Positions 45,130 through 57,779 of a stretch of 64,000 bases of DNA are shown in pieces. The position numbers were made by a program, and so were the translations under genes. The notes under the pieces are model-generated. The model saw nothing but the letters and a program-made list of their open reading frames with translations, made no database searches and was not told the DNA's origin. This stretch comes from Pyxicephalus adspersus (lineage: Eukaryota > Chordata > Amphibia > Anura > Pyxicephalidae). Numbering within the stretch: the stretch's first letter is position 1; every line of letters begins with the position of its first letter. The stretch covers positions 170,331,787 to 170,395,786 of the forward strand of contig NC_092858.1 in NCBI RefSeq assembly GCF_032062135.1, written 5' to 3'.

Positions 45130-45500
45130 ACAGTTACAAGTTTCCCCAATCGAAACCTCCAGTGCTCTCTGATCTCTAGTAAATCCTCAGGTATTCAGGG
45201 AGCACTAGAGGATTTGAATGGGGAAACTTGTCCCATTTAACCTCTAGTGCCGGGGATCGCAACAGGATTCCCAGAGCTGCAAGAATGATTGCAACTCTGA
45301 GAATCCCAGGGCACTAGAGGTTAAGTGGGGAATCCTGCAAATCCCCTGTGAATGCTCCTGTTATAATTTCTTTGATCTTCCGACCATCTTCCAGCCATCG
45401 GAAGTTTGAGGAAGGCATTCTCGCTCATCCCTATTTACAGCTTTCTGCATGTTTTTTTACCCCGAGCAACACTCGGGAATACCGCTAAACCTTGACCATT
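45130..45500. mobile_element. Non-autonomous DNA element, TAGGGATGAGCGAG end
   Basis: The interior has nested inverted segments (CACTAGAGGATTTGAATGGG against CCCCATTCAAATCC-like text, and CAAGAATGATTGCAACTCTG against its partner). The right end reversed is TAGGGATGAGCGAGAATGCC. It is followed by the CCGAGCAACACTCGG palindrome of another family. Confidence 0.55.
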
Positions 45501-45539
45501 GTTAAGTAACAAGTGATTCTAACCGTCAAACATATTCTC

Positions 45540-46060
45540 CGCTGTCCTTTTTTCCACCAATATTTGGATTTCAGGTGGCTACATCTGCACTGCTGAGTCT
45601 ATTGGATCACTGTTGTAGCCTGGGCATGCGCAGAAGGAGACTTTATGCGCGAAGAAAAAACTTTGCAGATCTCTTGCATGCGCAGTGAGATTTGCAAGTT
45701 TTTCTTTCATCCTATGTCACCCGATCTCGGGCCTGGGTTGGATGACGTAGGATGAAGAACCTGGAAGAAGAGATGGATGGATGTTGGGACGACGCAGAAT
45801 CCGATGGAGGACACCCCCGGATGGATCGGACTGCCCTGCTGGATGGAAAGTAAGTGTATTTTTTTTTTTGGCAGTTTTTGGTTTAGTTCTACTTTAAGTC
45901 TCGATCAGGACTTTAAGGCCAGTGCTGCACCCTTTTTTTTTTTTTTTTTACAAAAACAAAAAAACCCAACATTTCTACTTCACTTAGTGGATTGTCTACT
46001 CTTCTATGTAATGTAAAAATGTTGAGTTTCGGTACACCCTAAGTTTAGTTTCAACTTCAG
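45540..46060. mobile_element. TIR-element relative of 20397-20976
   Basis: CTGGGCATGCGCAGAAGGAG, AGTAAGTGTATTTTTTTTTT and TTTGGTTTAGTTCTACTTTA segments follow the family order. No terminal-repeat pair is clear. Confidence 0.55.
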
Positions 46061-47745
46061 TTTTTTAGCCCTTCATTGATATGAAATGAACTGGTCTACC
46101 AATTTCTGGGTGTAACAGGAAGTAAGGGCTGGGGGAAACCCAAAGAAGACAAAGACTGAGATACAGAAGAGACACACAAGATGACACAGAAGAAGCACAG
46201 ATAGCTGTGTCCTTTTTGGAAATTAAAATTTTGCAATTAAAGTCCCCAATTTGAAGCTATGTAGGAAAAAATTGTGCAAATTATTCTTCTATGTGGGGAG
46301 TTAGGGTAACAGTTTGGAATACTTTGCATAGACATGCCTGTATTGTTGAAGTAACCATTGTTTTCAACAGTGATTGCTTGGCTTACAGTAAAGATACATA
46401 TATTACACCCTGATATTGTGGACTTGCCTGCATTACCTGGTATAGAACCAAGAATAATATATAGCCAAACAAAGTCAAGTAAATTCAAGCTCAGGCCATA
46501 AATACAATAACTCAAACACAAGCATTCAAATGACCTAATTTCTCGGTGTTTAAACCTTTAATTTAAGCCGGTGGCCCGATCCTGTTTACTGCCTCAATAA
46601 CAATAATTAGGGCAATATCACTTCCTGAAGTAACTGGACAAAACTGAGTAACTCAAAGAAGCCTATTGAATATTTAACCAGTTTGGATATTTGTACTGTG
46701 AATGGTTTAATTCCAAAGGTTTAAAACACAGTTTAGAAAACAGAAAACACAGGCTTGGTAGACTAAAGAGCAAAATTCAGTTCTGCAGAATAGAAACCAC
46801 ATTGAAAGTCAAATAGAGTGGTACCTTGGTATAAATCCTTAATCCGTTCCAGATCCTTGGACCAAACCAAGGAAAACTATCCATTCCCATGAAAAAAAAT
46901 CCTATAGTTATTGGCATATTATACATTAATGGGGATCTAAAACATAATTTAAACACTGCTGAATACTAAAATACATAAATACAAAAGCAATTAGATTAAA
47001 TAAATGGAAATTTACCCTCCCTTTACCTTGCTGAGAAGAGTTGAGTGCCTAATAGAATGGTGCTAAGAATGGATGAGGAGGAGATGTTATGTATATCACA
47101 AAGTTATAGCGCGGGCTTTTCACTGAATGGTAGCAAATGGCGTACTGACGCTCGTGGGCAGTCCTGGCTTTGTCTCGAGCGAGGTAAATAAGGATAGCGT
47201 GCGGTGTTATGACTCATTTTGACCCATACATGTTCTAGCACAAAGGTTGTAAACCAAGCAAAGGTTCATGTCCAAACAGGACTTACAGCAAGTTGGACTT
47301 ATTCCAAACGGACTTATACCGAGGTATCTGTTTTATTTTATTTTTTTTTTCAACAAAAACATCACATTACATACTACAAAGACCACTCTGCCACTCTATC
47401 AGTTTTACAATCTAACACCATAATAATCACACAAAACACTTATTCTAATATAAATTAACATACAGAATATCTAAACTCAAGGAAACAAAGTTGTTTTTTC
47501 AGATGTTGTTGCATTAAAATAAATTATTCTTTTGTTTTTGGGTTTAGATATAGGTTAATCTGACTGAATAATACTAAAAAGTGAAAGAGGGAGTTTAGGA
47601 CCCCTGCAATGTCAAAATGCTAAACCACTATACCACCATGCTGTCTTGTACATCCTAGAATGAAACTTCTAAAAACTTTGCTTTTCCCTCAAGCTTCTAT
47701 CTACACTTTACAACCAGGATTTTACTTTGGGCCTGATTTATTTTC
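46061..47745. other. Unassigned sequence
   Basis: Minus frame 46237-46521 and plus frame 47219-47458 lack family or splice evidence. Confidence 0.4.
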
Positions 47746-47828
47746 AATGCCCCGGATTCTTGCAGCTGAGCCAAGTTCTGGGTGTGGAGTTCCGTGATAA
47801 AGAGTATATACATGGCTCATACATACAT
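47746..47828. repeat. Left arm of an 82-bp inverted repeat
   Basis: AATGCCCCGGATTCTTGCAG...GGCTCATACATAC is the reverse complement of 48673-48754 with about three substitutions and one indel. The arm interrupts a palindromic MITE whose left edge (GGGCCTGATTTATT) is at 47730-47743. Confidence 0.85.
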
Positions 47829-48024
47829 ACCAAGGCTGGAGGGTATACACATTCATCAGTGAAGCTGGGTGATCCAGCAAACCTGGAATGGATTTCTTAA
47901 AGGTAATTCTGTACCAGAGTAATCTGGACCAGATTCATTCCAGGTTTGCTGCATCACCAAGCTTCACTGATGAAAGTGTATTCTCACCAGCTTTGGAGAG
48001 CTTTAATAATTCAGGGCCAATATT
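47829..48024. mobile_element. Palindromic MITE copy
   Basis: CAAGGCTGGAGGGTATACAC...GTGATCCAGCAAACCTGGAA and CCAGGTTTGCTGCATCACC...CAGCTTTGGAGAGCTTTAAT are near reverse complements around a short unrelated centre. Confidence 0.78.
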
Positions 48025-48672
48025 ATCTGGTGTTCTGCATCAGAGGCAGACTACATCATCTCTACCTGCATCATGAATCCTGCAATGCTGCAGTGCTGTG
48101 GTCCAAATTCTTGACATTGTGAACATTAGACATTGGGCAATGAATGGCTCCCCTAGTACATTCCTGTGCACATCCGGGCCCTGCAACTAGTGACTCTTCC
48201 TTGTAAAAGCATTGCTACTTCTTGCAGAGATCATTCATTGAACATACTGTATGTACCAAGTTTTTCCAATACAACAGCTAACATAAGGACTTCAAAAATA
48301 AAAAAAAAAAAATAAATAGATACAAAAATGTTATCAAACCTCCTAATGGCCCTTAGTCAGACATAAAATATTCACTCACTTCTTTTCTTACGAATATTTC
48401 TATTTTTTTTTCTATATTTTCTTTTGTTCAATGATATCATAACTTTAAAAAATCTTGGTGCACATACATTTAAAGTAGCACTGGTCACATGTAGGGAAAT
48501 TAATTGTTTTATTTGCCACCACACCAAAACTAAAACTGTTAAGGAATGACAAAGGTTTTGGTGAACAAACAGGCTTATGGACTGCAGCTACTGCTCTGGT
48601 CTAATATTTAAAAATATTTAAACTCTTCTTGTCTGCACACAACTTTATTCTTCTTCTCATAACTTTTTGTTT
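48025..48672. other. Unassigned sequence between inverted repeat arms
   Basis: A-rich run at 48296-48320; nothing else recognised. Confidence 0.35.
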
Positions 48673-48754
48673 GTATGTATGAGCCATGTATACACTCTTT
48701 ATCACGGAACTCTACACCCAGAACTTGGCTCAGCTGCAAGAATTTCGGGGCATT
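48673..48754. repeat. Right arm of the 82-bp inverted repeat
   Basis: Partner of 47746-47828, 844 bp away, about 95 percent identical when reversed. The plus frame starting at 48686 is contained partly in it and is not a gene. Confidence 0.85.
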
Positions 48755-50747
48755 AGAAATAAATATTTATTAGAAGACATAAATAGCCCACACGGAAGGA
48801 GGATTAGAAATAAAAAGTTACTTTTGCATCCTAAACGACTAAAGAACAATGAATGGCTCTGTCATTATTTCCAAGCAATTAATAATGATAATGAGATTCT
48901 ACTCAGAAAAAAAAGAGCTTCTATGTATCTTCAATGCAAAGGATGTTCCTCAACCCAAGAAATGCAACAATTCCTCAGTTCATGGTAATTTTGGAATTGC
49001 ATATCAGAGTCCACTTTGTACATATTTTCTATAGAGCTTTGTATGAAGCCAATTAGGTTTCAGCTGGTACCAGAGACATCCCCAATCTGGCCAAGAAGAA
49101 GCCAAGGCAGACGTATGCTGCGTATGCCTATGTATGTAAGGCCGGTGATCCCATTCTCCACCTCACACGATAAAAAAACTTTGCAATCACAGGTAACAAA
49201 AAGTCTGGGGGATTCACTTTTTGGCTACAACTAACTATATAGCCAAAATTTTATAAACATTCAACCAACATAGACATCCCATTCCAAAACATTTTTTGGC
49301 ATTTATCTAGTTGGTTTCCTTTTCGGCAACTTTAACAGCCTCTATTGGTAATGTTATTTAGAATTTGTGTCTGTTTGCCATTTTTTTTTCGTGGGATGGA
49401 TTTGCTCATAGACCCATTCTTCCAGAAGGAGTGGGGTGGTCCTAGAGAATTTTTGGAGCCATACAAGTGATGGGCGTATAACTTTTGTGGTGGATGGGTA
49501 GTGACTTGGGCAACATCTTCAAAGAATTCTGTTAATAGGAAACTGACAAGTCATGTATATAGAAAGAATTCTACTGGAAAGGACATTTGGAGGGGAAATC
49601 GAGTATAGGGAGGTAAGGCTGCAAGCCAGTGATAAACCACTTTAACCTCCGGCATTTTATTACGTAAGCAATTTCACCGAGAAGGTGATTTATACCTAAC
49701 AGAAACCTACTCTTTCCCCTTGCAATGCATATTTCACTTTGCTTAGTAAACAATATGCTGTTCTGCTGACTCCAAACATCAAATCATATGCAAGAAGATA
49801 TCATGTTAGCATTAGATTTCCTTGAACTTGAAAGGGTATTTTTTGCATAGCAAATTTTAACCACGTGCAATGCTATATTGAATTATCAATTGCAATGTGA
49901 TAATTCACCTTGGTAAAGGAACAGTCTAAATGCCTTTAGTAAAGTTGCCGCTTCATGGAACTTGGCATTTCTGGCAATCCTATGTATAGGTCATTTACAT
50001 TGCATTGTATGGTCCTCTAGGCCTTTATAGGCCACCAGAGTTATCAGAAATGATTTTGTTTTACCAGGTATGGAGGAACACGTGATTGCTGTGGATCAAT
50101 CAGTGACGTCATGTAGGGACTTTATAGCCCTGTGTAGGCTGCGACTTCAGCTACTCCCAAAATTGGGAGGTAATGAAGCCAACAAATTGTTAATATATGA
50201 GTCTGGAAGGTTCAAATTAAAGTAAACGTGTAGCTTTACCTAAACGGGGTATAACACAGATTCATTTCAAGCAGGCATGGGTTCCAATAATGTAAGGATT
50301 GGGTGTCATGGAAGAAGAAGGTTGATGTTATCTGAACGCTCCAGTCTGAACCCTAGATTGTACTAGTTGCACATGCTTAGTGAAATCTAGCTTACCCAAG
50401 GGGTAAGAGCTTCCACCCCCATCCGGAATAACCACGATGAAGAACCTAGTACAGATAACAAAAAACGTGAACGTTGACTTTTCTTTATAATGCATCAAAT
50501 CATTTGTAATCTTTTCATATACTGTATAAATATTAAATATACATTTATATATACAATAAGAAGAAATAAATAGTTGTTGGAAGAAAATGAATTAATTGCT
50601 TGATATAGCGTTACTCGCAGACATGTGGATCATTGTTAAGGTGTTTCTATTACAGAAAATAGTGCATTATAAAACTAGACATTGGCATCTTCCCCGGATG
50701 GATGGGGACCATGGTTTTGTTGGTAAATAAAATTGATCTCTCCAATT
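48755..50747. other. Unassigned sequence
   Basis: A minus-strand AATAAA is present near 49656 and could serve the 50748-50856 exon. No other feature is supported. Confidence 0.35.
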
Positions 50748-50856
50748 TTAGAGGTAGATGTAAGTGAGATAAAACACCCACAGACTTCCTAATGTCTTCA
50801 CATCATCAACACCTCTGATCTCTCGAGGTTCGGTGATCTCCTTTTGCTTTTGGAAT
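50748..50856 (-). CDS. Candidate alternative terminal exon of gene A
   Basis: The acceptor TTTTCCAG ends at 50857. With the incoming phase of the gene A transmembrane exon (phase 2, AG|A giving Arg) the frame reads FQKQKEITEPREIRGVDDVKTLG and onward for 35 residues to a TAA at 50750-50748. A charged tail of this size would suit a single-pass receptor. The polypyrimidine tract is weak, the last 12 residues are unusually hydrophobic for a tail, and it competes with the 36413-36642 exon. Confidence 0.27.
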
Positions 50857-51689
50857 CTGGAAAACATGAGCATACATAACTAAGCCTGTCTCTCCCACCA
50901 AGACAAACCGCAGAAAATTACTATACCACTTGTTAATAGCCACACAAAGACTGATTTGTACAAAGATCTCATATTACTGGTGCGCTGTTCACATTAACAA
51001 CATAAACTATACAAAAAACAATATAAAATAATTTTAAATTCATAATGCAAAGAGGATATAAATCAAAAGTGATGTTCAAAACATGTTTTTTCAACCACTA
51101 AAGCTCAGTATTTGTTAAGCTTCAGGTCATACAATTAACGTGCACTTCAATAACCCAAATGTATCCAAACGTGTTATTAAAGTAGCAGAGACCGCCAAGA
51201 ACGCTGCCCTCCCTTCCCCTCCCACCACACCCTCGTATTTATAAAACATAAACATACAATAAAGTATGTAATATTTCTCTCGAGCACAAACCTTCTTCCC
51301 ATGAACTGAAGAGTCATAGTATGAATGTTTGTATCATTAATAAACAATATTCACCAAAATGTAGAGGGTTTATATAGATAACAGTAGATTTGAGCAACAT
51401 GTGTAGAATCTGACAGGTCCATGTGTTTTAAATGGCAGTGATTGACTCTCTATTAAAGAATGGTTTTAAATGGCGTCTTCATTTTCAGTACATAGTACAT
51501 TAATGCTCAGTAGCAATTGGAGTTTTGGGCGAACACCAAGATGCCACTTAGGTGCCAATTAATGGTAAACTTCCATTTGTAATATCTTGGTTTTCTTGTG
51601 TACACGATACAGGAAAAATGTCATCACATCCCAATGTAGTATGATGGAAAAGGAAAGCAATGGCTATATGATACTATAGAACCGAGTAA
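50857..51689. other. Unassigned sequence
   Basis: Nothing recognised. Confidence 0.35.
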
Positions 51690-52735
51690 CATGATGGAGA
51701 ACGGAAGGGTTTAAAGAAGCACAGGGTAGCATGATGAAGAAAGGAAGTTGTGAGGGACTATGACCCTATAGAGCACAATATAGTATAATGGAGAAGGGAA
51801 GGCGTGAAAGACTATGAACCTATTTAGCACAATAAAGTATGGTGGAGAGGGGATGGGGTGAACAACTATGAACCTATAGATGATAATGTAGCATGATAGA
51901 GAAGGGAAGATGTAAAGGACTTTGACCATATAGAGTACAATGTATGATGGGGTGAAGGACTTTAACCCCTATAAAGCGAAATATAGTATGATGGAGAAGG
52001 AAAAGGGTGGATACTATGACACTATGGAACAGAGAGTAGTATGATGGAGAGGGGAAGATGTGAAGGCCTATGACCCTAGGGAGCACAGGGTAGTATGATG
52101 GAAAAGGGAAGGGAGAACAACTATCACTCTATAGAACATGGTGTAGCATGATGAAGAAACGAAGTTGTGAGGGACTATGACCCTATAGAGCACAATATAG
52201 TATAATGGTGAAGGGAAGGCGTGAATGACTATGAACCTATTGAGCACAATAAAGTATGGTGAACCTATAGATCATGATGTAGCATGATAGAGAAGGGAAG
52301 ATGTAAAGGACTTTGACCGTATAGAGCACAATGTATTATGATGAGGTGAAAGAATATAACCCCTATCAAGCAAAATATAGTATGATGGAGAAGGAAAGGG
52401 GTGGATACTATGACACTATGGAACAGAGAGTAGTATGATGGAGAGGGGAAGGTGTGAAGGCCTATGACCCTAGGGAGCACAGGGTAGTATAATGGAGAAG
52501 GGAAGGGGTGAAGGCCTATGACCCTAGGGAGCACAGGGTAGTATAATGNNNNNNNNNNNNNNNNNNNNNNNNNNNNNNNNNNNNNNNNNNNNNNNNNNNN
52601 NNNNNNNNNNNNNNNNNNNNNNNNNNNNNNNNNNNNNNNNNNNNNNNNGAGCACAGGGTAGTATAATGGAGAAGGGAAGGGGTGAAGGACCATGACCCTA
52701 TGTAGGACAGTGTAGCACTTTGAAGAGCAGAGGAT
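51690..52735. repeat. Higher-order minisatellite
   Basis: Units of about 50-60 bp built on GAGCACAGGGTAGTATAATG, GAGAAGGGAAGGGGTGAAGG and CCTATGACCCTA. A block starting at 51721 is repeated from about 52137 (period about 416 bp, with a roughly 27-bp deletion in the second block), giving two levels of repetition. The Pro/Ser/Tyr frames on minus are artefacts of the array. Confidence 0.92.
52549..52648. other. Assembly gap (exactly 100 N)
   Basis: Placeholder gap inside the minisatellite; the real array length is unknown. Confidence 1.
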
Positions 52736-53539
52736 GGAGCATTATGGAAGTATGGAGCAGAGTGTAACACTATACAGAAGGAAAGAGTAATGAAGCATAC
52801 TGTAGGAGAGTTGGCATAGGCATATATTTCGGAGATCATGGCCTGATGGGTCTTAAATCAGGGCAATGAAGTGTTTATTATCTTTGTCTATAGGCTGATT
52901 TATCTCAGGAACAGACCAGAACATCATCTCAATTTACTACAATCATGAAGGGAACCTGTCACATACGAAACATCTCACTGACCTTCTGAAACCACTAGCT
53001 ATACTTATAAAATGTCAATATTTATGTAGTTGGTGACCACATACAAGCATGCAGCTAGATAAGTATTGATCTACATACTTTTTCTGATACGGGAAGCTGA
53101 AGCTAAACAGAAAAGCCAATTAGAATTTTTAAATATTCGTCCAAAAACGGTGACAATGTAGAATGCCTATATAAGAAGCTTTTATTACATATAGAGTGGT
53201 GTGGCATCTACAGTCAGTACCAACCTTTTTTCCAAGGACAGTACGTGAATAGATGGTCCCTGTGAACAAGAAAAGAAGTCAAAGGTGATTCTGGTAAGGT
53301 AAGAGAAAAAACAGCAAAAATGCTAAACCTTTTACACAGCAAGCTGGGTGAAGTAATTATTTGTACGCATTCAAGTTTATTTAAATTCCTTTATACTACA
53401 TGGCATTACACCAACTGGCTACAAAAGTTGGATTTCTTCTATACCATCATTTCACTATAAAAATAGTTTTCAATAGGTGTTTGTGTAGAGTAAAATAACG
53501 GTGATAAAGTTTTAACAGGTCTGTCAGCTAAATGTACAT
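52736..53539. other. Intergenic or intron sequence
   Basis: No supported exon. A 35-nt candidate at 53231-53265 on minus was examined and rejected. Confidence 0.35.
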
Positions 53540-53790
53540 TTCAGTGTAAGATGCTAGGAATGAACTCCGGAACACAAGCATGGGATACTTCATCCTGGCC
53601 TGGTCAACTAAGATGGCTGAAATTGCAACTCCCAGAAGGTAAGAGAAGAAGAAGATGACGGAGCCTTCAACACCAGGCAGGTAAGTTTATTTTATTCCAG
53701 ATGGGACATCTTCTGCACCCTCGAAAATAAAGGACCTGTGTGGTCTTTATTATTGGTTTTGATGGTTTAGTTCCAGTTTAGAGTCTAGCA
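53540..53790. mobile_element. Partial TIR-element relative
   Basis: AAGAAGAAGATGACGGAGCC, CAGGTAAGTTTATTTTATTC and GGTTTAGTTCCAGTTTAGAG segments correspond to the right part of 20397-20976. Confidence 0.5.
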
Positions 53791-53824
53791 ATATTGTCTC
53801 CAAGACTTCTTCAGTATGAAAACA

Positions 53825-54118
53825 AATGTTTATTTGTATTTTTATATACATATCACACAGAGCTTTACAAAGTCCATAGTCATATCACTAAATGTCCCTC
53901 AAAGGGGCTCACAATCTAATGTCCCTACCATAGAATGCCATTAATACAGTCCAACGCCAATTTTAGGTGGAAGCCAGTTAACCTAAGTGAATGTTTTTGG
54001 GATGAGGGAGAAAAACCCATTCAAACACATGGAGAACCTGCAAACTCCATGCAGATAGTGTCCGAGATTTGAACCTGGGATCTAGCGCTGCAAAGGCCAC
54101 TGAGCCACTGTGCTCCAT
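53825..54118 (-). mobile_element. tRNA-derived SINE, nearly complete
   Basis: On minus: A box TGGCTCAGTGG (54107-54097), B box GGTTCAAATCTC (54075-54064), then CACTATCTGCATGGAGTTTG, CATTAGATTGTGAGCCCC and a 3' ATATAAAAATAC tail. Best copy of the SINE in the window. Confidence 0.87.
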
Positions 54119-55774
54119 GTGTTCCATATATCATCCACTAAACACAACTAGATTATGTAATCAAATATAACAAAATAATCTCATAGCAAAATATGTTTTA
54201 AGAAAAATAATGAAATGTGCATACAACACCAGGACCTTAAATATATTTTAAGGGGCTCCCCTGTGTTAAAAACGGTTGAGAAACACTGCACTAGGACAAA
54301 AAAGGAAAATTTGTCCCCTATGTAGCTGTCACAGCATAATGACACGTTAAAAATCTATGGCCTCCAAGCTGCACACCCAGCAGAGATCAAGTCCAGAATT
54401 CAGAAATCTTATGTAAGCCTGAACAGCAGCTGGAGAAATATTTATACATAGCTACATAGTTTTGCAGGAATACATTTCCATGAAATATCAACTTCAAGAA
54501 TGTAAAAAACACACATTCTGCGTTAACCGCTACCTGGCTTGCTTAATATAATTCCAAGGGCAAAGTTTTATTTTCACAGCTCAGTATAAATCTTGCATTA
54601 AAATACAACCATGGCATCCAATTTGAAAAAAATGTTTTGCATCAGAAAATTATAACAGATACAGCAATTATCTGGCAGATGGCATCCCTCAGCTTCCCCC
54701 AAGACTCCTCCATAGGATAATATATTACTTGCAGCCTCTGGCATGTGGACTTTTGTGAGATTGAATTGCAGTCTGAACAAACCCTTATTGTCTCCCTGCA
54801 AAGTCTTATAGTTATCTATTCATCCTTCCAGTGGCGTCAACCTAATGCAATTCAAAACAAAGTTGCTATCTTCATTTGGGTCTATCCTGCTTGCTTGCCC
54901 GTAGGATATTCAATCAGCAACGGACCAATTTTATTACATTTTTATGTATACCTTTTAATCTATTGTTTTAACTTTTCCCATACCCATAGGCAGATCACAT
55001 CTCAAGCCGTGCTCCTATCAGTATTTTCTTCTACCATTTAAAAAATAAATACAAACAATATGATATAAAATATTCAAGAGATATGGAGCCTGGAACAACA
55101 GGTGGATGTAATCTTCTCTTCTCCCACACCTGTGTATTGCTTAAGGATTATTCCTTTGTTTTCTCATTTTAGCTATGGACACTTTTCTTATTACATCATT
55201 GATATATGTATGTACTTTGTCTTATTTGTAAGAACACAAAAAATAGCACAGAACATGGCCAAGTACTTACAAACCAAATACATCTTATCGAAAACCCAAC
55301 AAAACAAGATAAAAAATAAAAAAATAAATGTAAGCAGTAAAAAAGTATAAAAATCAAAAGTTTTAAATCTATATTTTTTTCTCTTGCCAAGTCACATTAA
55401 CTGGGATTGGGTGCAGATCAAAAGGAATTTCACTGAAGTACACATTAAAGAACTATAGTGTGGAAACAGTGTAGGCAAGCTCTGTTTGTACAAACTTGTA
55501 TATTCTTGTGTAAAACAAACCGGCTCACACCACACAATGGCTGTATAAGTTATTCCCATGGTACTTGAATGACATTTTTGGGTGTATCTGGTATGTAAAG
55601 TTTGTTCAATGGAAGCTACAATGAAACAGCTGGCAAAGGCGCCCTTCCTTTTTGTTCTTAAGTTTCAAATATTGCCACTTCCAGAAAAAAAGGGAGGAAT
55701 ATATATGTCATGGTTTAGCTAGTCGCCATGAAAATTTCTCTATTACAGAGCAGTTTCAGAAATTATAGACTACA
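54119..55774. other. Unassigned sequence with one hAT fragment
   Basis: GGTTGAGAAACACTG at about 54279-54293 is the end of the 17186 hAT family. The frames at 54598, 54745, 55102 and 55196 lack support. Confidence 0.4.
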
Positions 55775-55935
55775 CTGTTCTCCCCAGCTCTTTTTAGCTG
55801 GGCGCACCACCCAGCACTTTTTAATAACCAACCAACTGTTTTTGGGAAGTTAATGAAAAGTTGGGTCATAATACAGGCGCTGTCACCCAACTACAGCTTC
55901 TTCCCACCCAGCTTAAAAAAAATCTGGTCTACATA
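55775..55935 (-). repeat. Dispersed repeat shared with 20100-20262
   Basis: Inverse copy: AGCTGGGCGCACCACCCAGC, GAAAAGTTGGGTCATAATAC and CAGCTTCTTCCCACCCAGCT. Confidence 0.75.
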
Positions 55936-57779
55936 AGTTGATCTTCACTGGGGTCATACCCTTCAAAAATATAGAAACCAAATGATGGGGGTACAGGACA
56001 GGATCTCTAATATTCCCCAAAAAATAAACAGTTTTCTCTGCTTCCTCAAATCCTAATGGAGGAATTTGTAACTTTATTAAGTTACTTTATTAACTTTACT
56101 TTATTAACTAACTTTATTATTAGCTAGACCCCCATTTCATATTTATTTTTCACTAGCCTTACAATGTGGATTTGTGAAATTCCATTATTGTGTAAACAAT
56201 TTAATTGAAATGTTTTTTGTAATCTTCAAAAGGCCTTAGTCAGTAATGGAATTTTATGTATGCAAGCCAAAAAAACATTCCTGTGGGTCCAACAAGGTAT
56301 AATGCAAACAAATCAAGGCAAATCAGCGTGGCCCTATTACATTTCCTTTTAATGGGAAACTGAAAGAACACCAAGTGAATATAGAACACAGACAAGCGTG
56401 GCGTGCTTAAATATTTGATCCTAGAATGATTCACTAAGCTAATCACAGGGGTAATTTGTTAGGCTTGGAACATTATCCAAACACCTTAAAATAAATACAT
56501 GGATGCTTCCCATCAACTAATCCAGTTTTGTTGCATCATTTTATATATAACAGTCGGTGGATGCTACTAGCGCCTGTCACCTGTATTTATCACTCACAAT
56601 CATTTTAGGCAAGAATTATGGAGGATCTGTATGTAAAACTCTATCCATCACGTTGGAAATTTATCTTCTCCCTTCCTGTCGGCAGTCTCCCTAATGAGAC
56701 ACAAACGGCACAAATAAATAAATAATAATGGCCCTCCCCATACTCAATTATTTGATTTTTGATATATACGTTAAACTATAGACATTTACATTATATATGA
56801 TAAAATAATTTAAATTGACATCAGGGCAATCATTAATTGGCATTGCAGCACTAAGGTTCCAGGTTCATATCCTAGCTACCTGCATGGGTAAATGGCTCTC
56901 CCCCATGTGAGACATAAGATTCTGACCTCTTCTGCTAGAGAGTGACATATGAACTATGGCCTCTGAAAACGATTGTATGATATGGCAACACTAAAAAAAT
57001 CCATTGAATTTTACCAAACAAGTGCAACAATTGCACATAAAACCTTGTGTTAAAGGACTCTTGAAGGTGAATAACTAGAATAACTATTGTTTTCACGAGC
57101 AGATCCCAGAAAAATGTAATTGCTGGCAAATGTGGTTACATTACCAGCAAGGATGACCTAACCCCTCTCCTAACACCCAAGATTTATTTCCACTTCAAGA
57201 AAAAAATTTGGTTTATACTCAGGTCACACCAGCAGATTGCGCTGTGTCCTCATGTAAAGTGTATAAAAACGTTTGCCACTGAAGACATGAGTCATAGGTT
57301 TACATGGGGACACAGTGGCATCTACAAGTGGCCAACAATAATGTACAAAAGATCATTTAGGAGCAGGTGACTTGTCATGACCAACTCAAAAGTACAAAAT
57401 ATTTTACTTTTACGTTTAAAAATACTACATCATGGATGTATTTCTCTACGTTATTTCTATTGCCATTTTTATTGATTATGCTTTGAATGTTAGAAGTGAT
57501 TTCCAAATTTTGTGCCCTGGGTTTATACTTGAGTCAAAGCATTTTCCTCCATTCTTAGGTAAAAATAAGTACCATACAAATACATTAAACTGGTTTATAA
57601 TTGAGAACATATATATATATTGACTTAAATGCTCAGCATTCTTTAAAAATTCCTTTTGCTAGGTACCCCAACCCTATGACCTTTCCAGAGATAAGGTCCT
57701 TTCCCGAGAGGCCAACATTTTTTTCAAAGCGAACATGAACAAAACCCAACAGCTAGCTAAAAATGAATCTTCCAATCTT
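55936..57779. other. Unassigned sequence
   Basis: 56845-56875 carries GGTTCATATCC, a B-box-like string, and may be a SINE remnant. No gene. Confidence 0.35.

Noticed and set aside
51711..52839. Several Pro/Ser/Tyr-rich minus frames
   Set aside because: They follow the minisatellite unit and cross N positions.
53231..53265. 35-nt minus exon (reads DHLFTYCPWKK or TIYSRTVLGKK)
   Set aside because: It has AG and GT borders, but in the phase set by the TM exon it gives an unremarkable peptide and blocks joining to the 36413 exon. The ITSM-like TIYS reading needs the wrong phase.
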